DNA of 14,998 nt from CAYOFK01 sp964403185 (GTDB lineage Bacteria > Bacteroidota > Bacteroidia > Bacteroidales > VadinHA17). The position numbers were made by a program, and so were the translations under genes. Positions 1 to 7,660 of the stretch are shown one piece after another (positions within the stretch are counted from its first letter, which is position 1; every line of letters starts with the position of its first letter). The notes under the pieces are model-generated. The model worked only from the letters and a program-made list of their open reading frames with translations. It did no database searches and was not told where the DNA came from. The stretch lies in assembly GCA_964403185.1 (NCBI GenBank), contig CAYOFK010000066.1, forward strand, positions 1-14,998. Direction: 5' to 3'.

Positions 1-1
1 T

Positions 2-1876
2 TTTGTTATTTCCGATGCTTATATTCATGTCATATACCAGGAATCAAACCATCCGGGAGTGTTGCTGGCCGGAACAAATACCGGTGTTCAGAAAGTGCGT
101 GTCACGGGTGCTGAAATACTGGTTGATGCACGTTATCTGTCTTTGAACTGGCCCGTTTACTCCATATATCTTCAGGGAAACACTTTATGGCTGGGATCAG
201 ACAGCCGTGCGATAAGGGTACAAACTCAGAATCTGGAAAAACTGCGCCTGGAGAATATTTACGAATTATTTACACCCTATTCTGAAAAGGTATATGTAGA
301 TGCCCTGGATGAGAAGCCATCGTTTTTTATTCCTTCCGGGATCTATCAATACCATTCCGTTAGCGACCGGCTTTATAAAATTGACAGTATGGCGTCACAG
401 GGATTTTTCAGATATATATTTTCGCGTGATGGCAATATCTGGTTGCATAAGGGTTTGAATTGGGAAAACCTGACTTCAGAGGATGCATCATTAACCAGCC
501 AGATTCAATATCTGAGACTTTTTGATGAAATTAAATTTCTGTATTCTGATGAGGATAAGAATCTGTGGGTTATTGACGGGAATAACAATATCAGTCAGAT
601 CCGCCAAACCGGGAGTATTGTTTCCGGCCACCGTTTTGAGCTCTTTATTGAAAGTATCACAAATTTGGCCGGGCAACGATTTTCCCTTTCCGAGTTATCT
701 TTAAAATCGGGAAAACTACCGTTGGAATTTACTGTGTCGGCACCTTTTTTTCTGAGGGCTGACAGGACTGAATACCAGTATATGATTGAGGGTATGGAAC
801 AACCTTGGTCTTCATGGTCGGTAAGCCCCCGGTTTACAATTCAATATTTGCCTTCCGGAACTTACACATTACGCATCAGGGCGAGGAATGTTCTGGGCAG
901 GACGAACGAAATACAAAGCACTTCATTTATTATCAAACCCCCTTTTGCTCAGACCTGGTTGTTTTATGTTTTGTTGGCTGCAGGATTCCTTTTGCTTGTT
1001 TATATTTTCACCCAATTGCAGGAGCGAAAACTATTGCGGGATAAAAAGATCCTTGAATCGAGAGTTGAGGTACGGACCCGTGAAATTGAAAGACAGAAGG
1101 AGGAGATCAGCCGGCAGAAGGAAGAAATAACCGACAGTATCAATTACGGTGAACGCATACAAAGTGCCATTCTACCTCCTGAAGAACTCCTTGATTCGTT
1201 GCTTCCGGAGTATTTTATTCTTTACAAGCCCAGGGATATCGTAAGTGGCGATTTTTACTGGATTGCTGAAAAAAGCAATAAAGTTCTCATTGCAATTATT
1301 GATTGCACCGGACATGGTGTACCGGGTGCATTTATGAGTTTTCTTGGATATTCTCTTTTAACGGAGATAGGAAATAACTATAAAGTCACTACGGCAAGTT
1401 CCATTTTAAACCGTTTAAGGACCAATTTAAAACATGCCCTTCACCAGACCGGAAGCAAGGACGAGGCCAATGACGGCATGGATATGGGTTTGTGTATCCT
1501 CGACCGTAAGAGTCTGTCTATGCAGTATGCAGGAGCGTACAATCCTTTATATCTAATACGTAATAACCGGTTAATAGAGGTCCCCGGGGATAAAATGCCT
1601 ATAGGTGTGCATTTAGGAGAAGAGAAATCTTTTACAAATAACACAATACAACTTGAGAAGGATGATGCTGTATACATGTTCACAGATGGATATACCGATC
1701 AATTCGGAGGTGAGAAGAACAAGAAATACAAGATTGTTCCCTTCCGGGAATACCTGATTTCCATACATGAAAAAATCATGAAAAATCAAAAAAAACTATT
1801 GGAAAAGGAACTTCATGACTGGATGGGTGATAAAGAACAGGATGATGATATTCTTGTTTTTGGAATGAGGGTGTGA
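2..1876 (+). CDS. Sensor-type SpoIIE/PP2C phosphatase, 5' end missing
   Basis: The frame is open from base 2 with no convincing start, and a GTG at 59 lies inside an apparently continuous protein, so the N-terminus is outside the window (624 residues visible). Counting from base 2, the first ~215 residues have NTLWLGS- and DGNIWL-like strands typical of two-component-regulator propellers. A Y_Y_Y-like beta domain follows (about 240-310), then one membrane helix (about 318-338, bases 953-1015), a Glu/Lys-rich coiled coil (about 340-380, with ERQKEEI and SRQKEEI repeats) and a SpoIIE phosphatase domain. The phosphatase shows GDFYW (1247), DCTGHG (1301), FTDGYTDQFGG (near 1679) and a final DDDILVFGMRV, the acidic residues expected to bind Mn/Mg. 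Such proteins are thought to sense a periplasmic or membrane signal and dephosphorylate a Ser/Thr-phosphorylated partner, perhaps an anti-sigma antagonist; the partner is not visible here. Its stop touches that of purA. Confidence 0.88.
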   Translation, partial: FVISDAYIHVIYQESNHPGVLLAGTNTGVQKVRVTGAEILVDARYLSLNWPVYSIYLQGNTLWLGSDSRAIRVQTQNLEKLRLENIYELFTPYSEKVYVDALDEKPSFFIPSGIYQYHSVSDRLYKIDSMASQGFFRYIFSRDGNIWLHKGLNWENLTSEDASLTSQIQYLRLFDEIKFLYSDEDKNLWVIDGNNNISQIRQTGSIVSGHRFELFIESITNLAGQRFSLSELSLKSGKLPLEFTVSAPFFLRADRTEYQYMIEGMEQPWSSWSVSPRFTIQYLPSGTYTLRIRARNVLGRTNEIQSTSFIIKPPFAQTWLFYVLLAAGFLLLVYIFTQLQERKLLRDKKILESRVEVRTREIERQKEEISRQKEEITDSINYGERIQSAILPPEELLDSLLPEYFILYKPRDIVSGDFYWIAEKSNKVLIAIIDCTGHGVPGAFMSFLGYSLLTEIGNNYKVTTASSILNRLRTNLKHALHQTGSKDEANDGMDMGLCILDRKSLSMQYAGAYNPLYLIRNNRLIEVPGDKMPIGVHLGEEKSFTNNTIQLEKDDAVYMFTDGYTDQFGGEKNKKYKIVPFREYLISIHEKIMKNQKKLLEKELHDWMGDKEQDDDILVFGMRV

Positions 1877-3148
1877 TCAATCCGGAAAGATGGTTTTGTT
1901 TCGTTCAGGTCCGACTGAAATCATCTTAATTGGAACCTGAACCTCATCCTGAATAAAATCCTTATAGTCCATAAAAGACTGCGGAAGGTCGTTATAATCA
2001 GTGATCTGTGAAATATCCTGGAGCCATCCCGGGAGTACGGTAAATTGTGGTTCCAGGGTGTTCTTTATTTTGAATGGAATCTTCCCGGGATCTGCACCGG
2101 CCTGTTTATAGCCGGTACATACTTTCAATTTCTCAAAACCGGAAAGCACATCTGCTTTGGTCATGATGAGTTGGGTAACCCCATTGATCATTATTGAATA
2201 TTTCAGTGCAACCAGGTCGAGCCAACCGCATCGTCTGGGTCTGCCGGTGGTAGCGCCATATTCGTGTCCTTTATCGCGAAGTGCTGTTCCTGTTTCATCC
2301 GATAATTCAGTGGGGAAGGGGCCACTGCCAACGCGTGTGACGTAAGCTTTGAATATCCCGATCACTTCCCCAATCCGGCCGGGTGCAACACCGAGGCCGG
2401 TACAGGCTGCGGCGCAAACAGTGTTGGAGGAGGTTACAAAAGGGTAGGAACCAAAATCAACATCCAGTAGTGTTCCCTGCGCGCCTTCCGCCAACATCTT
2501 TTTCCCATCCTCAAGATATTTATTTACAGCGTATTCACTATCGATCAGTTGAAATTGCCTGATCATTAAAAGGCTGTTCAGCCATTTTTTTTCATATTCG
2601 TCGAGGGTTTTTTCATAGCCATAGCTGAAATGGGAAAGCAGTTCCAGGTGTTTATTTTTAAGAGCCTTATATTTCCTTTCAAAATCCGGTTCCAGGAGGT
2701 CTCCTACCCGCAATCCATTCCGGCCTGTTTTATCCATATACGTTGGTCCGATTCCTTTCAGGGTGGAACCAATCTTTGATCTCCCTTTTTCATTCTCTGA
2801 TGCTGCATCCAGGAGCCGGTGTGTTGGCAGGATCAGATGTGCCTTTTTTGAAATTAGCAGATTGTCAGAAATATCGCATCCTCCGGACCGGAGTTCTATT
2901 ATTTCTTCTTCAAAAATGACCGGGTCTATGACCACTCCATTTCCTACAATATTGATTTTATTGGTACGGAATATCCCGGAGGGGATTGAATGCAGAACAT
3001 ATTTCTGATTTTCGAACTCGAGTGAATGGCCTGCATTCGGACCGCCCTGGAAACGGGCGATAACGTCGTATTGTGGTGTGAGGAAGTCCACAATTTTCCC
3101 TTTGCCTTCATCGCCCCACTGAAGGCCCAGGAGCACATCAATCTTCAT
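1877..3148 (-). CDS. purA: Adenylosuccinate synthetase
   Basis: A full-length 423-residue enzyme that joins IMP and aspartate using GTP, the first committed step to AMP; cytoplasmic homodimer. Family signatures are in order: the N-terminal GDEGKGK phosphate loop (about 12-18), GGPNAGHS (35-42), STLKGIGPTY around 128-137, GAQGTLLDVDFGSYPFVTSSN in mid-protein, GATTGRPRRCGWLDLV for IMP binding, TKADVLSGF for the guanine base, and SVGPERNKTI at the C-terminus. The ATG at 3148 gives the standard MKIDVLLGLQWGDEG start. No clear Shine-Dalgarno or exact TAnnTTTG box lies in the 102 bases upstream, so it may be read together with the Fur-family gene. It sits downstream of rel and the Fur gene; ppGpp inhibits PurA in other bacteria, which gives the arrangement a plausible meaning. 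Confidence 0.98.
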   Translation of the reverse strand: MKIDVLLGLQWGDEGKGKIVDFLTPQYDVIARFQGGPNAGHSLEFENQKYVLHSIPSGIFRTNKINIVGNGVVIDPVIFEEEIIELRSGGCDISDNLLISKKAHLILPTHRLLDAASENEKGRSKIGSTLKGIGPTYMDKTGRNGLRVGDLLEPDFERKYKALKNKHLELLSHFSYGYEKTLDEYEKKWLNSLLMIRQFQLIDSEYAVNKYLEDGKKMLAEGAQGTLLDVDFGSYPFVTSSNTVCAAACTGLGVAPGRIGEVIGIFKAYVTRVGSGPFPTELSDETGTALRDKGHEYGATTGRPRRCGWLDLVALKYSIMINGVTQLIMTKADVLSGFEKLKVCTGYKQAGADPGKIPFKIKNTLEPQFTVLPGWLQDISQITDYNDLPQSFMDYKDFIQDEVQVPIKMISVGPERNKTIFPD

Positions 3149-3250
3149 GTTTCAGGATTCAAAATTTGGGTTATAAACCGGTACAAGGTATAAATCTTTT
3201 GCCTGTTTTATTCCGGAAGTTTGCAATAATCCCGGAATTTATGATTGGTG

Positions 3251-3739
3251 TCAGGGACATGCATCCTTACTTACCCGACTTTGCTTTTTTTTTTTTGGAG
3301 GTTTACCTATGTTCACTCCATATATATACAGGGAATGATACAAGGGTTTAAAATTGTTCAGTTCACAAGCGGTTTTAATAATCTCAAGAATGCGCGGATC
3401 ACAAAATTCAATAACTTTTCCTGTATCGGTGTCAATAAGATGATCGTGCTGACTGCAATTGTAAGCCTTTTCAAATTGAGCGATATTTTTTCCAAACTGG
3501 TGTTTAATAACCAGGTTGCAATCAAGCAAGAGTTCAATAGTATTGTAAAGGGTAGCCCGGCTCACTCTGTAGTTTTTATTTTTCATAAAAATGTACAAAG
3601 ATTCAATATCGAAATGGCCATCCCTGGAATAAATTTCATCAAGTATGGCATAGCGTTCAGGAGTTTTTCTATGCCCTTTCTTTTCAAGGTACTCTGTAAA
3701 TATTTTTTTTACAGTTTGTTTTGTATCATCATTGACCAT
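3251..3739 (-). CDS. Fur-family metal-responsive repressor
   Basis: A 162-residue protein with an N-terminal winged helix (about 10-85, including RKTPERYAIL and the VSRATLYNTI recognition helix) and a C-terminal dimerisation/metal domain. Regulatory-site ligands of the family are kept: H42, E90, H98, D99, H100, E111 and H135 (in HSLYIYG). Glu at 90 and 111, where PerR has Asp, favours Fur over PerR. The structural-zinc cysteines are absent: the usual CxxC after HDHLI reads D103-T-D-T106, and the C-terminal Cys pair is replaced by a Lys-rich tail. The tail is encoded over a run of 12 A (coding strand, 3296-3285), so its length is sensitive to slippage. An AGGA sits 5 bases before the ATG. It probably binds Fe or a similar metal and represses uptake genes; the metal cannot be settled from sequence. 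Confidence 0.9.
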   Translation of the reverse strand: MVNDDTKQTVKKIFTEYLEKKGHRKTPERYAILDEIYSRDGHFDIESLYIFMKNKNYRVSRATLYNTIELLLDCNLVIKHQFGKNIAQFEKAYNCSQHDHLIDTDTGKVIEFCDPRILEIIKTACELNNFKPLYHSLYIYGVNIGKPPKKKKQSRVSKDACP

Positions 3740-3744
3740 GCGGT

Positions 3745-3748
3745 TCCT
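3745..3748 (-). promoter_or_regulatory. Shine-Dalgarno-like AGGA before the Fur-family ATG
   Basis: On the minus strand AGGA lies five bases before the ATG at 3739. It supports this start. Most other genes here have no such element, as is usual in Bacteroidetes. Confidence 0.4.
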
Positions 3749-3764
3749 GATTAAAAATAACGGG

Positions 3765-3772
3765 CAAATTTA
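3765..3772 (-). promoter_or_regulatory. Candidate -7 promoter box for the Fur-family gene
   Basis: The minus strand reads TAAATTTG, an exact match to the Bacteroidetes -7 consensus TAnnTTTG, 25 bases before the ATG. No good -33 TTTG is seen at the expected 19-21 base spacing. It would allow the Fur gene to be transcribed apart from rel, whose stop is 79 bases upstream of the Fur ATG. Confidence 0.45.
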
Positions 3773-3818
3773 ATCAATTTAATTTATAAAGGAGGCCTTA
3801 TTTAGAATAATTTTAAGA

Positions 3819-6041
3819 TCAGGCTCCTACAATTTCCTCGCGATTTACTGTATCTACGCCCTTAATTTTACTGAGATTCATAATCAGATTATTGAGGTCT
3901 GCCGTATGGTGTACGTACAAATCCAGTGAACCTTCAAAGATGCCATCATGAACATCGATGTTTACAGAGCGGATATTGATGGTAAGCTGTTTGGAGATGA
4001 TATTGGTAATGTCGTTGATCATGCCAACTTTATCGATACCTGCAACACTGATCCTTGCAAGATAGGATAAAACTTTGTGCGTGGTCCATTTTGCAGATAA
4101 TATACTGTCGCCATGACTCGCCATTAATTTCAGGGCCTCCGGGCATTTTGATTTATGGATCTTGATAGTTTTGGAATCATCGTTATAGCCAACAACCTCA
4201 TCACCCGGTATGGGATTGCAACAGTGAGCGATCATATATGGAAACTCATGTTTGTCAAGATCTTCCCGGATCAGGAAGGGTTTGCTATGATCAACTTTCT
4301 CATGTGATTCTTTCCGGATGTTTGTTGATTTGCCAAACTGGGGGATCCAGTACCGGATGAATTTACTTTTTGATTTCTTTTTGAGTACTTTTTTCAGGTC
4401 GTCAAGGGCAAGGATACCACTTCCAATTTTACTGTAAAGTTCATCTTTATTAAGCACGTCATATGCAGGCAGAAGTTTTTTAAATACCCGCGATGAGGGA
4501 TGCACGCCCAGGGCTTTCAGCTTTTTCCCCAGGGTTTTTCTGCCCACTTCAATCCGGTTTTTGGTTTCAGCTTTTAATGATCTGGTGATGCTTCCCTTGG
4601 CTTTGGCAGTTTGCACATAATTGAGCCATTCACGCATGGGTTTTTGTTTTTCCGAGGAGATGATCTCAACCTGGTCACCGCTTTTTAAAACCTGGCTTAA
4701 GGGCACCAGCTTACGGTTGACCTTAACTCCGATGGCTTTATTTCCAATTTCTGTATGGATCTCATAAGCAAAATCGAGAGCCGTGGCATTCTTAGGGAGA
4801 GATTTTATGTGTCCCTTGGGAGTGAACACCATAATTTCCACCGCAAAAAGATTCAGTTTGAACTCATCAAGGAATTCAAGTGCATCTGAGTTTGGATCTT
4901 CCAGAAGTTCCCTGATCTTTTGTATCCAGAGGTCCAGTTCGCTTGCATGTCCCAGGTTTCCTTTATATTTCCAGTGGGCGGCAAAACCTCTTTCAGCGAT
5001 TTCGTCCATTCGTTTCGATCTGATCTGAACCTCTACCCATTTGCCGCCGGGACCCATGACCGTGGCATGTAATGCTTCATATCCATTGGCTTTTGGTTTA
5101 CTTACCCAATCACGCAACCGGTCCGGTTTGGGCACATAAATATCAGTGATCATGGAATAGATATTCCAGCATTGTGTTTTTTCAGGTTTGTAACGCGATG
5201 GTTCAAAAATAATGCGGATGGCCAAAAGGTCATATAATTCCTCAAATGAAACATTTTTTATCTGCATTTTATTCCATATGGAATAGATCGATTTTGGCCG
5301 GCCACTGATCTCATATTTGATATTGTTTTTCTTAAGTTTTTCGATGATGGGAAGAGAAAACCTTTTGATCTCTGTGATACGCCGTTTCTCATTGAGTCGT
5401 ATTTTTTTTTCAATCTCAGTGTAGATCCTGGGATGCCTGTATTTCAGACTGAGGTCTTCCAATTCAGTTTTAATAGCATACAAACCCAATCGGTGGGCCA
5501 GGGGTGCATACAGGTAAATGGTTTCACCTGATATTTTGATTCGTTTATTTGGCGGCATGGAAGCCAGAGTACGCATATTGTGGAGGCGGTCGGCCAGTTT
5601 AATCAGTATCACCCTGACGTCGTCGGAAAGGGTCAGCAACATTTTCCTGAAGTTCTCAGCCTGTAATGAGGATTTCTGGTCGAAGACTTCTGAGATCTTG
5701 GTCAATCCATCAATGATGGAGACGATTTTCGGACCGAACAGTTTTTCAATATTCTCAAGAGTATATTCGGTATCTTCGACCACATCATGCAGGAGTGCAG
5801 CACATATGGAAATGGTCCCCAGCCCCATTTCTTCTGAAACAACGCGGGCAACAGCAATGGGATGTAAAATGTATGGTTCTCCTGAATTCCTCTTTTGATT
5901 TTGGTGTGCTTCATTGGCAACCTTGAAAGACTTCTGTATCAACTCCCTGTCGGTTTTTTTTGTAACCCTGTAACCGTTTTTCAGAAGCTCCTCAAATTGC
6001 TCATTTACAACCCTTTTATCGTGTTCGGTAAGAATTGACAT
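3819..6041 (-). CDS. rel: Bifunctional (p)ppGpp synthetase/hydrolase (RelA/SpoT family)
   Basis: A long-form 740-residue Rel that makes and degrades the stringent-response alarmones ppGpp and pppGpp. Domains: HD hydrolase (about 40-190) with H60, H85-D86, E89-D90 and D151; synthetase (about 235-365) with GRPKSIYSIWNKM (247-259), YDLLAIRI (270-277), NGYEALH (319-325) and E338; TGS (about 402-461); helical region; zinc-finger-like CCNPIPGD (607-614) with C633; and a C-terminal ACT domain (about 658-735). Hydrolase and synthetase residues are both present, so it should be bifunctional, as expected of a single Rel in this phylum. The ATG at 6041 gives MSILTEHDKR. It heads the rel-Fur-purA order on this strand and has a candidate TAACTTTG box 37 bases upstream. 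Confidence 0.97.
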   Translation of the reverse strand: MSILTEHDKRVVNEQFEELLKNGYRVTKKTDRELIQKSFKVANEAHQNQKRNSGEPYILHPIAVARVVSEEMGLGTISICAALLHDVVEDTEYTLENIEKLFGPKIVSIIDGLTKISEVFDQKSSLQAENFRKMLLTLSDDVRVILIKLADRLHNMRTLASMPPNKRIKISGETIYLYAPLAHRLGLYAIKTELEDLSLKYRHPRIYTEIEKKIRLNEKRRITEIKRFSLPIIEKLKKNNIKYEISGRPKSIYSIWNKMQIKNVSFEELYDLLAIRIIFEPSRYKPEKTQCWNIYSMITDIYVPKPDRLRDWVSKPKANGYEALHATVMGPGGKWVEVQIRSKRMDEIAERGFAAHWKYKGNLGHASELDLWIQKIRELLEDPNSDALEFLDEFKLNLFAVEIMVFTPKGHIKSLPKNATALDFAYEIHTEIGNKAIGVKVNRKLVPLSQVLKSGDQVEIISSEKQKPMREWLNYVQTAKAKGSITRSLKAETKNRIEVGRKTLGKKLKALGVHPSSRVFKKLLPAYDVLNKDELYSKIGSGILALDDLKKVLKKKSKSKFIRYWIPQFGKSTNIRKESHEKVDHSKPFLIREDLDKHEFPYMIAHCCNPIPGDEVVGYNDDSKTIKIHKSKCPEALKLMASHGDSILSAKWTTHKVLSYLARISVAGIDKVGMINDITNIISKQLTINIRSVNIDVHDGIFEGSLDLYVHHTADLNNLIMNLSKIKGVDTVNREEIVGA

Positions 6042-6078
6042 TTCACTAATTCACTTCAGAGAGGTAGTATCGATCATA

Positions 6079-6086
6079 CAAAGTTA
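6079..6086 (-). promoter_or_regulatory. Candidate -7 promoter box for rel
   Basis: The minus strand reads TAACTTTG, an exact TAnnTTTG match, 37 bases before the rel ATG and inside the 78-base gap after the T9SS-protein gene. A -33 TTTG is not evident. It suggests rel begins its own transcript instead of continuing from the upstream peptidase cluster. Confidence 0.45.
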
Positions 6087-6119
6087 GTTATTTTTATTCC
6101 GGGAATGCCTGAAGAAGCC

Positions 6120-7622
6120 CTATTTGTTGGGGTAAAGAACCATAACCTGACCTGATTTTTCAATAACCGAACCATTTGGGGCCTGAGTTTTTATATAATA
6201 CACATAAATGCCCTCAGGCACTTTCTTCCCTGCATGGCTTCCGTCCCATGCCTCCTCATGATTATTCGACATAAAAATAGTATTGCTCCATCTGTTCCGT
6301 ATAATAAAAACATATTCAACCGGTGTAAAAGACAGAACGGGCTTAAATTCCTCATTGAGTCCATCATTATTGGGTGTAAATGCATTCGGCATAAAAATGC
6401 GCGGCTCTGATTGAATGCAAACCAGGTTGGATTGGCTGGTTCCTTTAAGTCCCAATGGGTTGCCTTCCCCTTCAACGGCCCCGATGTAGTAGCAAAATGA
6501 TCCGTCAGAACTGTATATAATGTCTTCAGTATTATCTGTATAAGTGCTGTCTGGAGGCGCCTGTGAATGGATCATCACTGCAGGTTCGTCACCAATGATC
6601 CTGAATATGTTGTAGGTTTCAATTCCGCCGGTCCAGCTTCTGTAGTTGTTCCATTCCAGATAATTCAGAAAATTCTTATTTGAAACTTCAAGCCATATCA
6701 GATTGGATTGATTAGAACGTACAGCCTCTTTTCCACATTGGTTCATTGAAAGTAAATAATAACTGTAACTTCCGGGTTCCGGCAGGGTATCCTTCAGAAC
6801 GATGGGTCCTCCGCTGCTGAGGGTGATCCTCCGGATGGTATCGTATGCCACATCGCCCGGTGCAGACCGGATGAGATAATAATTCTCAAGTTCGGAGTTC
6901 ACATCAATTGAAAAACTCAGCTCAACAATGGATCCGTCAATGAATTTGCTGCCGTATGCATAGACGTAATCCGGCGGTCTTTTTGCATTTGCCGAATCGC
7001 AAAAGGTAAAGGACGTGCTGATCCTCCCGTCAAGATGTACGGCCTGGGCATAATAGCAATATGTTGAATATGCCTGAATGTCGGAATCAGTATAAGATGT
7101 GTCTGTTTTATTCAGCACAATGGTGTCCATTGTTCCGCCATTTTCCTGCCTTAGCAACAGGTAATGCGAAAGACTGTCTTTCCAGCCTTCATAGCCGTTC
7201 CATCCCATTTCCATTGTTCCGCTGCATGGATTGAACTCCATCTTCGGGAAAAACATGGTTCTGTGGTAATCCGTAAGCTCACTTTCCCGGTCTATGAGAG
7301 TATCTACTGCAATAGTATCTACATTCAGTGCAGACATAACATAGGCTTCAAAACGGAACCTTGCGTTAAGAGAGGTCCATTCCCAAAAAGTCTCATTACG
7401 ACCCCAGATGGTGTCTATTGGTTGCCATCCAAAGATGTCCTGAAGAATATAAATGATGTGCCCATCAACTTCCGCGGACGGGCTGGGTTCCCAGTAAAAA
7501 CTGGTAAAGCCGGTTGCCGGATCCACACTTACCCTTTTGAACACCGGAGGATCAGGAATCTGTCCCTTAAGGGTATGCAGTGATATCAGTCCCAGGAATA
7601 TTATAAGAAATGTTTTTTTCAT
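6120..7622 (-). CDS. Secreted protein with fibronectin-like modules and T9SS type-B sorting domain
   Basis: A 500-residue protein starting with a Sec signal peptide (MKKTFLIIFLGLISLHTLKG, cleavage probably just before or after Q21). Four beta-rich modules follow (about 24-118, 126-215, 216-312, 314-405). They share patterns such as YCYYAQAV, YSYYLLSMNQC and FCYYIGAV, and look like fibronectin type III folds. Cysteines C189/C208 and C377/C402 could form disulfides. The C-terminal ~90 residues (408-497) carry IFMPNAFTPNNDGLNEEF, RNRWSNTIF, AWDGSHAGKKVPEGIYVYYI and a final GQVMVLY strand. This is the gliding-motility-associated C-terminal domain (CHU_C type), which directs type IX export and surface attachment or release. 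No enzymatic domain is seen, so it is probably structural or adhesive. It is the last gene of the minus-strand cluster, 38 bases after the second M16 gene. Its cargo role is unknown. Confidence 0.9.
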   Translation of the reverse strand: MKKTFLIIFLGLISLHTLKGQIPDPPVFKRVSVDPATGFTSFYWEPSPSAEVDGHIIYILQDIFGWQPIDTIWGRNETFWEWTSLNARFRFEAYVMSALNVDTIAVDTLIDRESELTDYHRTMFFPKMEFNPCSGTMEMGWNGYEGWKDSLSHYLLLRQENGGTMDTIVLNKTDTSYTDSDIQAYSTYCYYAQAVHLDGRISTSFTFCDSANAKRPPDYVYAYGSKFIDGSIVELSFSIDVNSELENYYLIRSAPGDVAYDTIRRITLSSGGPIVLKDTLPEPGSYSYYLLSMNQCGKEAVRSNQSNLIWLEVSNKNFLNYLEWNNYRSWTGGIETYNIFRIIGDEPAVMIHSQAPPDSTYTDNTEDIIYSSDGSFCYYIGAVEGEGNPLGLKGTSQSNLVCIQSEPRIFMPNAFTPNNDGLNEEFKPVLSFTPVEYVFIIRNRWSNTIFMSNNHEEAWDGSHAGKKVPEGIYVYYIKTQAPNGSVIEKSGQVMVLYPNK

Positions 7623-7660
7623 AAAACCGGTTCTATAGATAAAACATATTCTTTTCCGGT

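Noticed and set aside
3210..3238. Inverted repeat ATTCCGG...CCGGAAT between the Fur-family gene and purA, considered as a terminator.
   Set aside because: The stem is only 7 bp with a 15-base loop and has no T-run after it in the direction of transcription. Similar CCGG-rich words are common across the window.
3245..3754. A 169-codon plus-strand frame opposite the Fur-family gene.
   Set aside because: It mirrors the Fur-family gene almost exactly, and its protein has no recognisable motif; the minus-strand protein shows clear Fur signatures.
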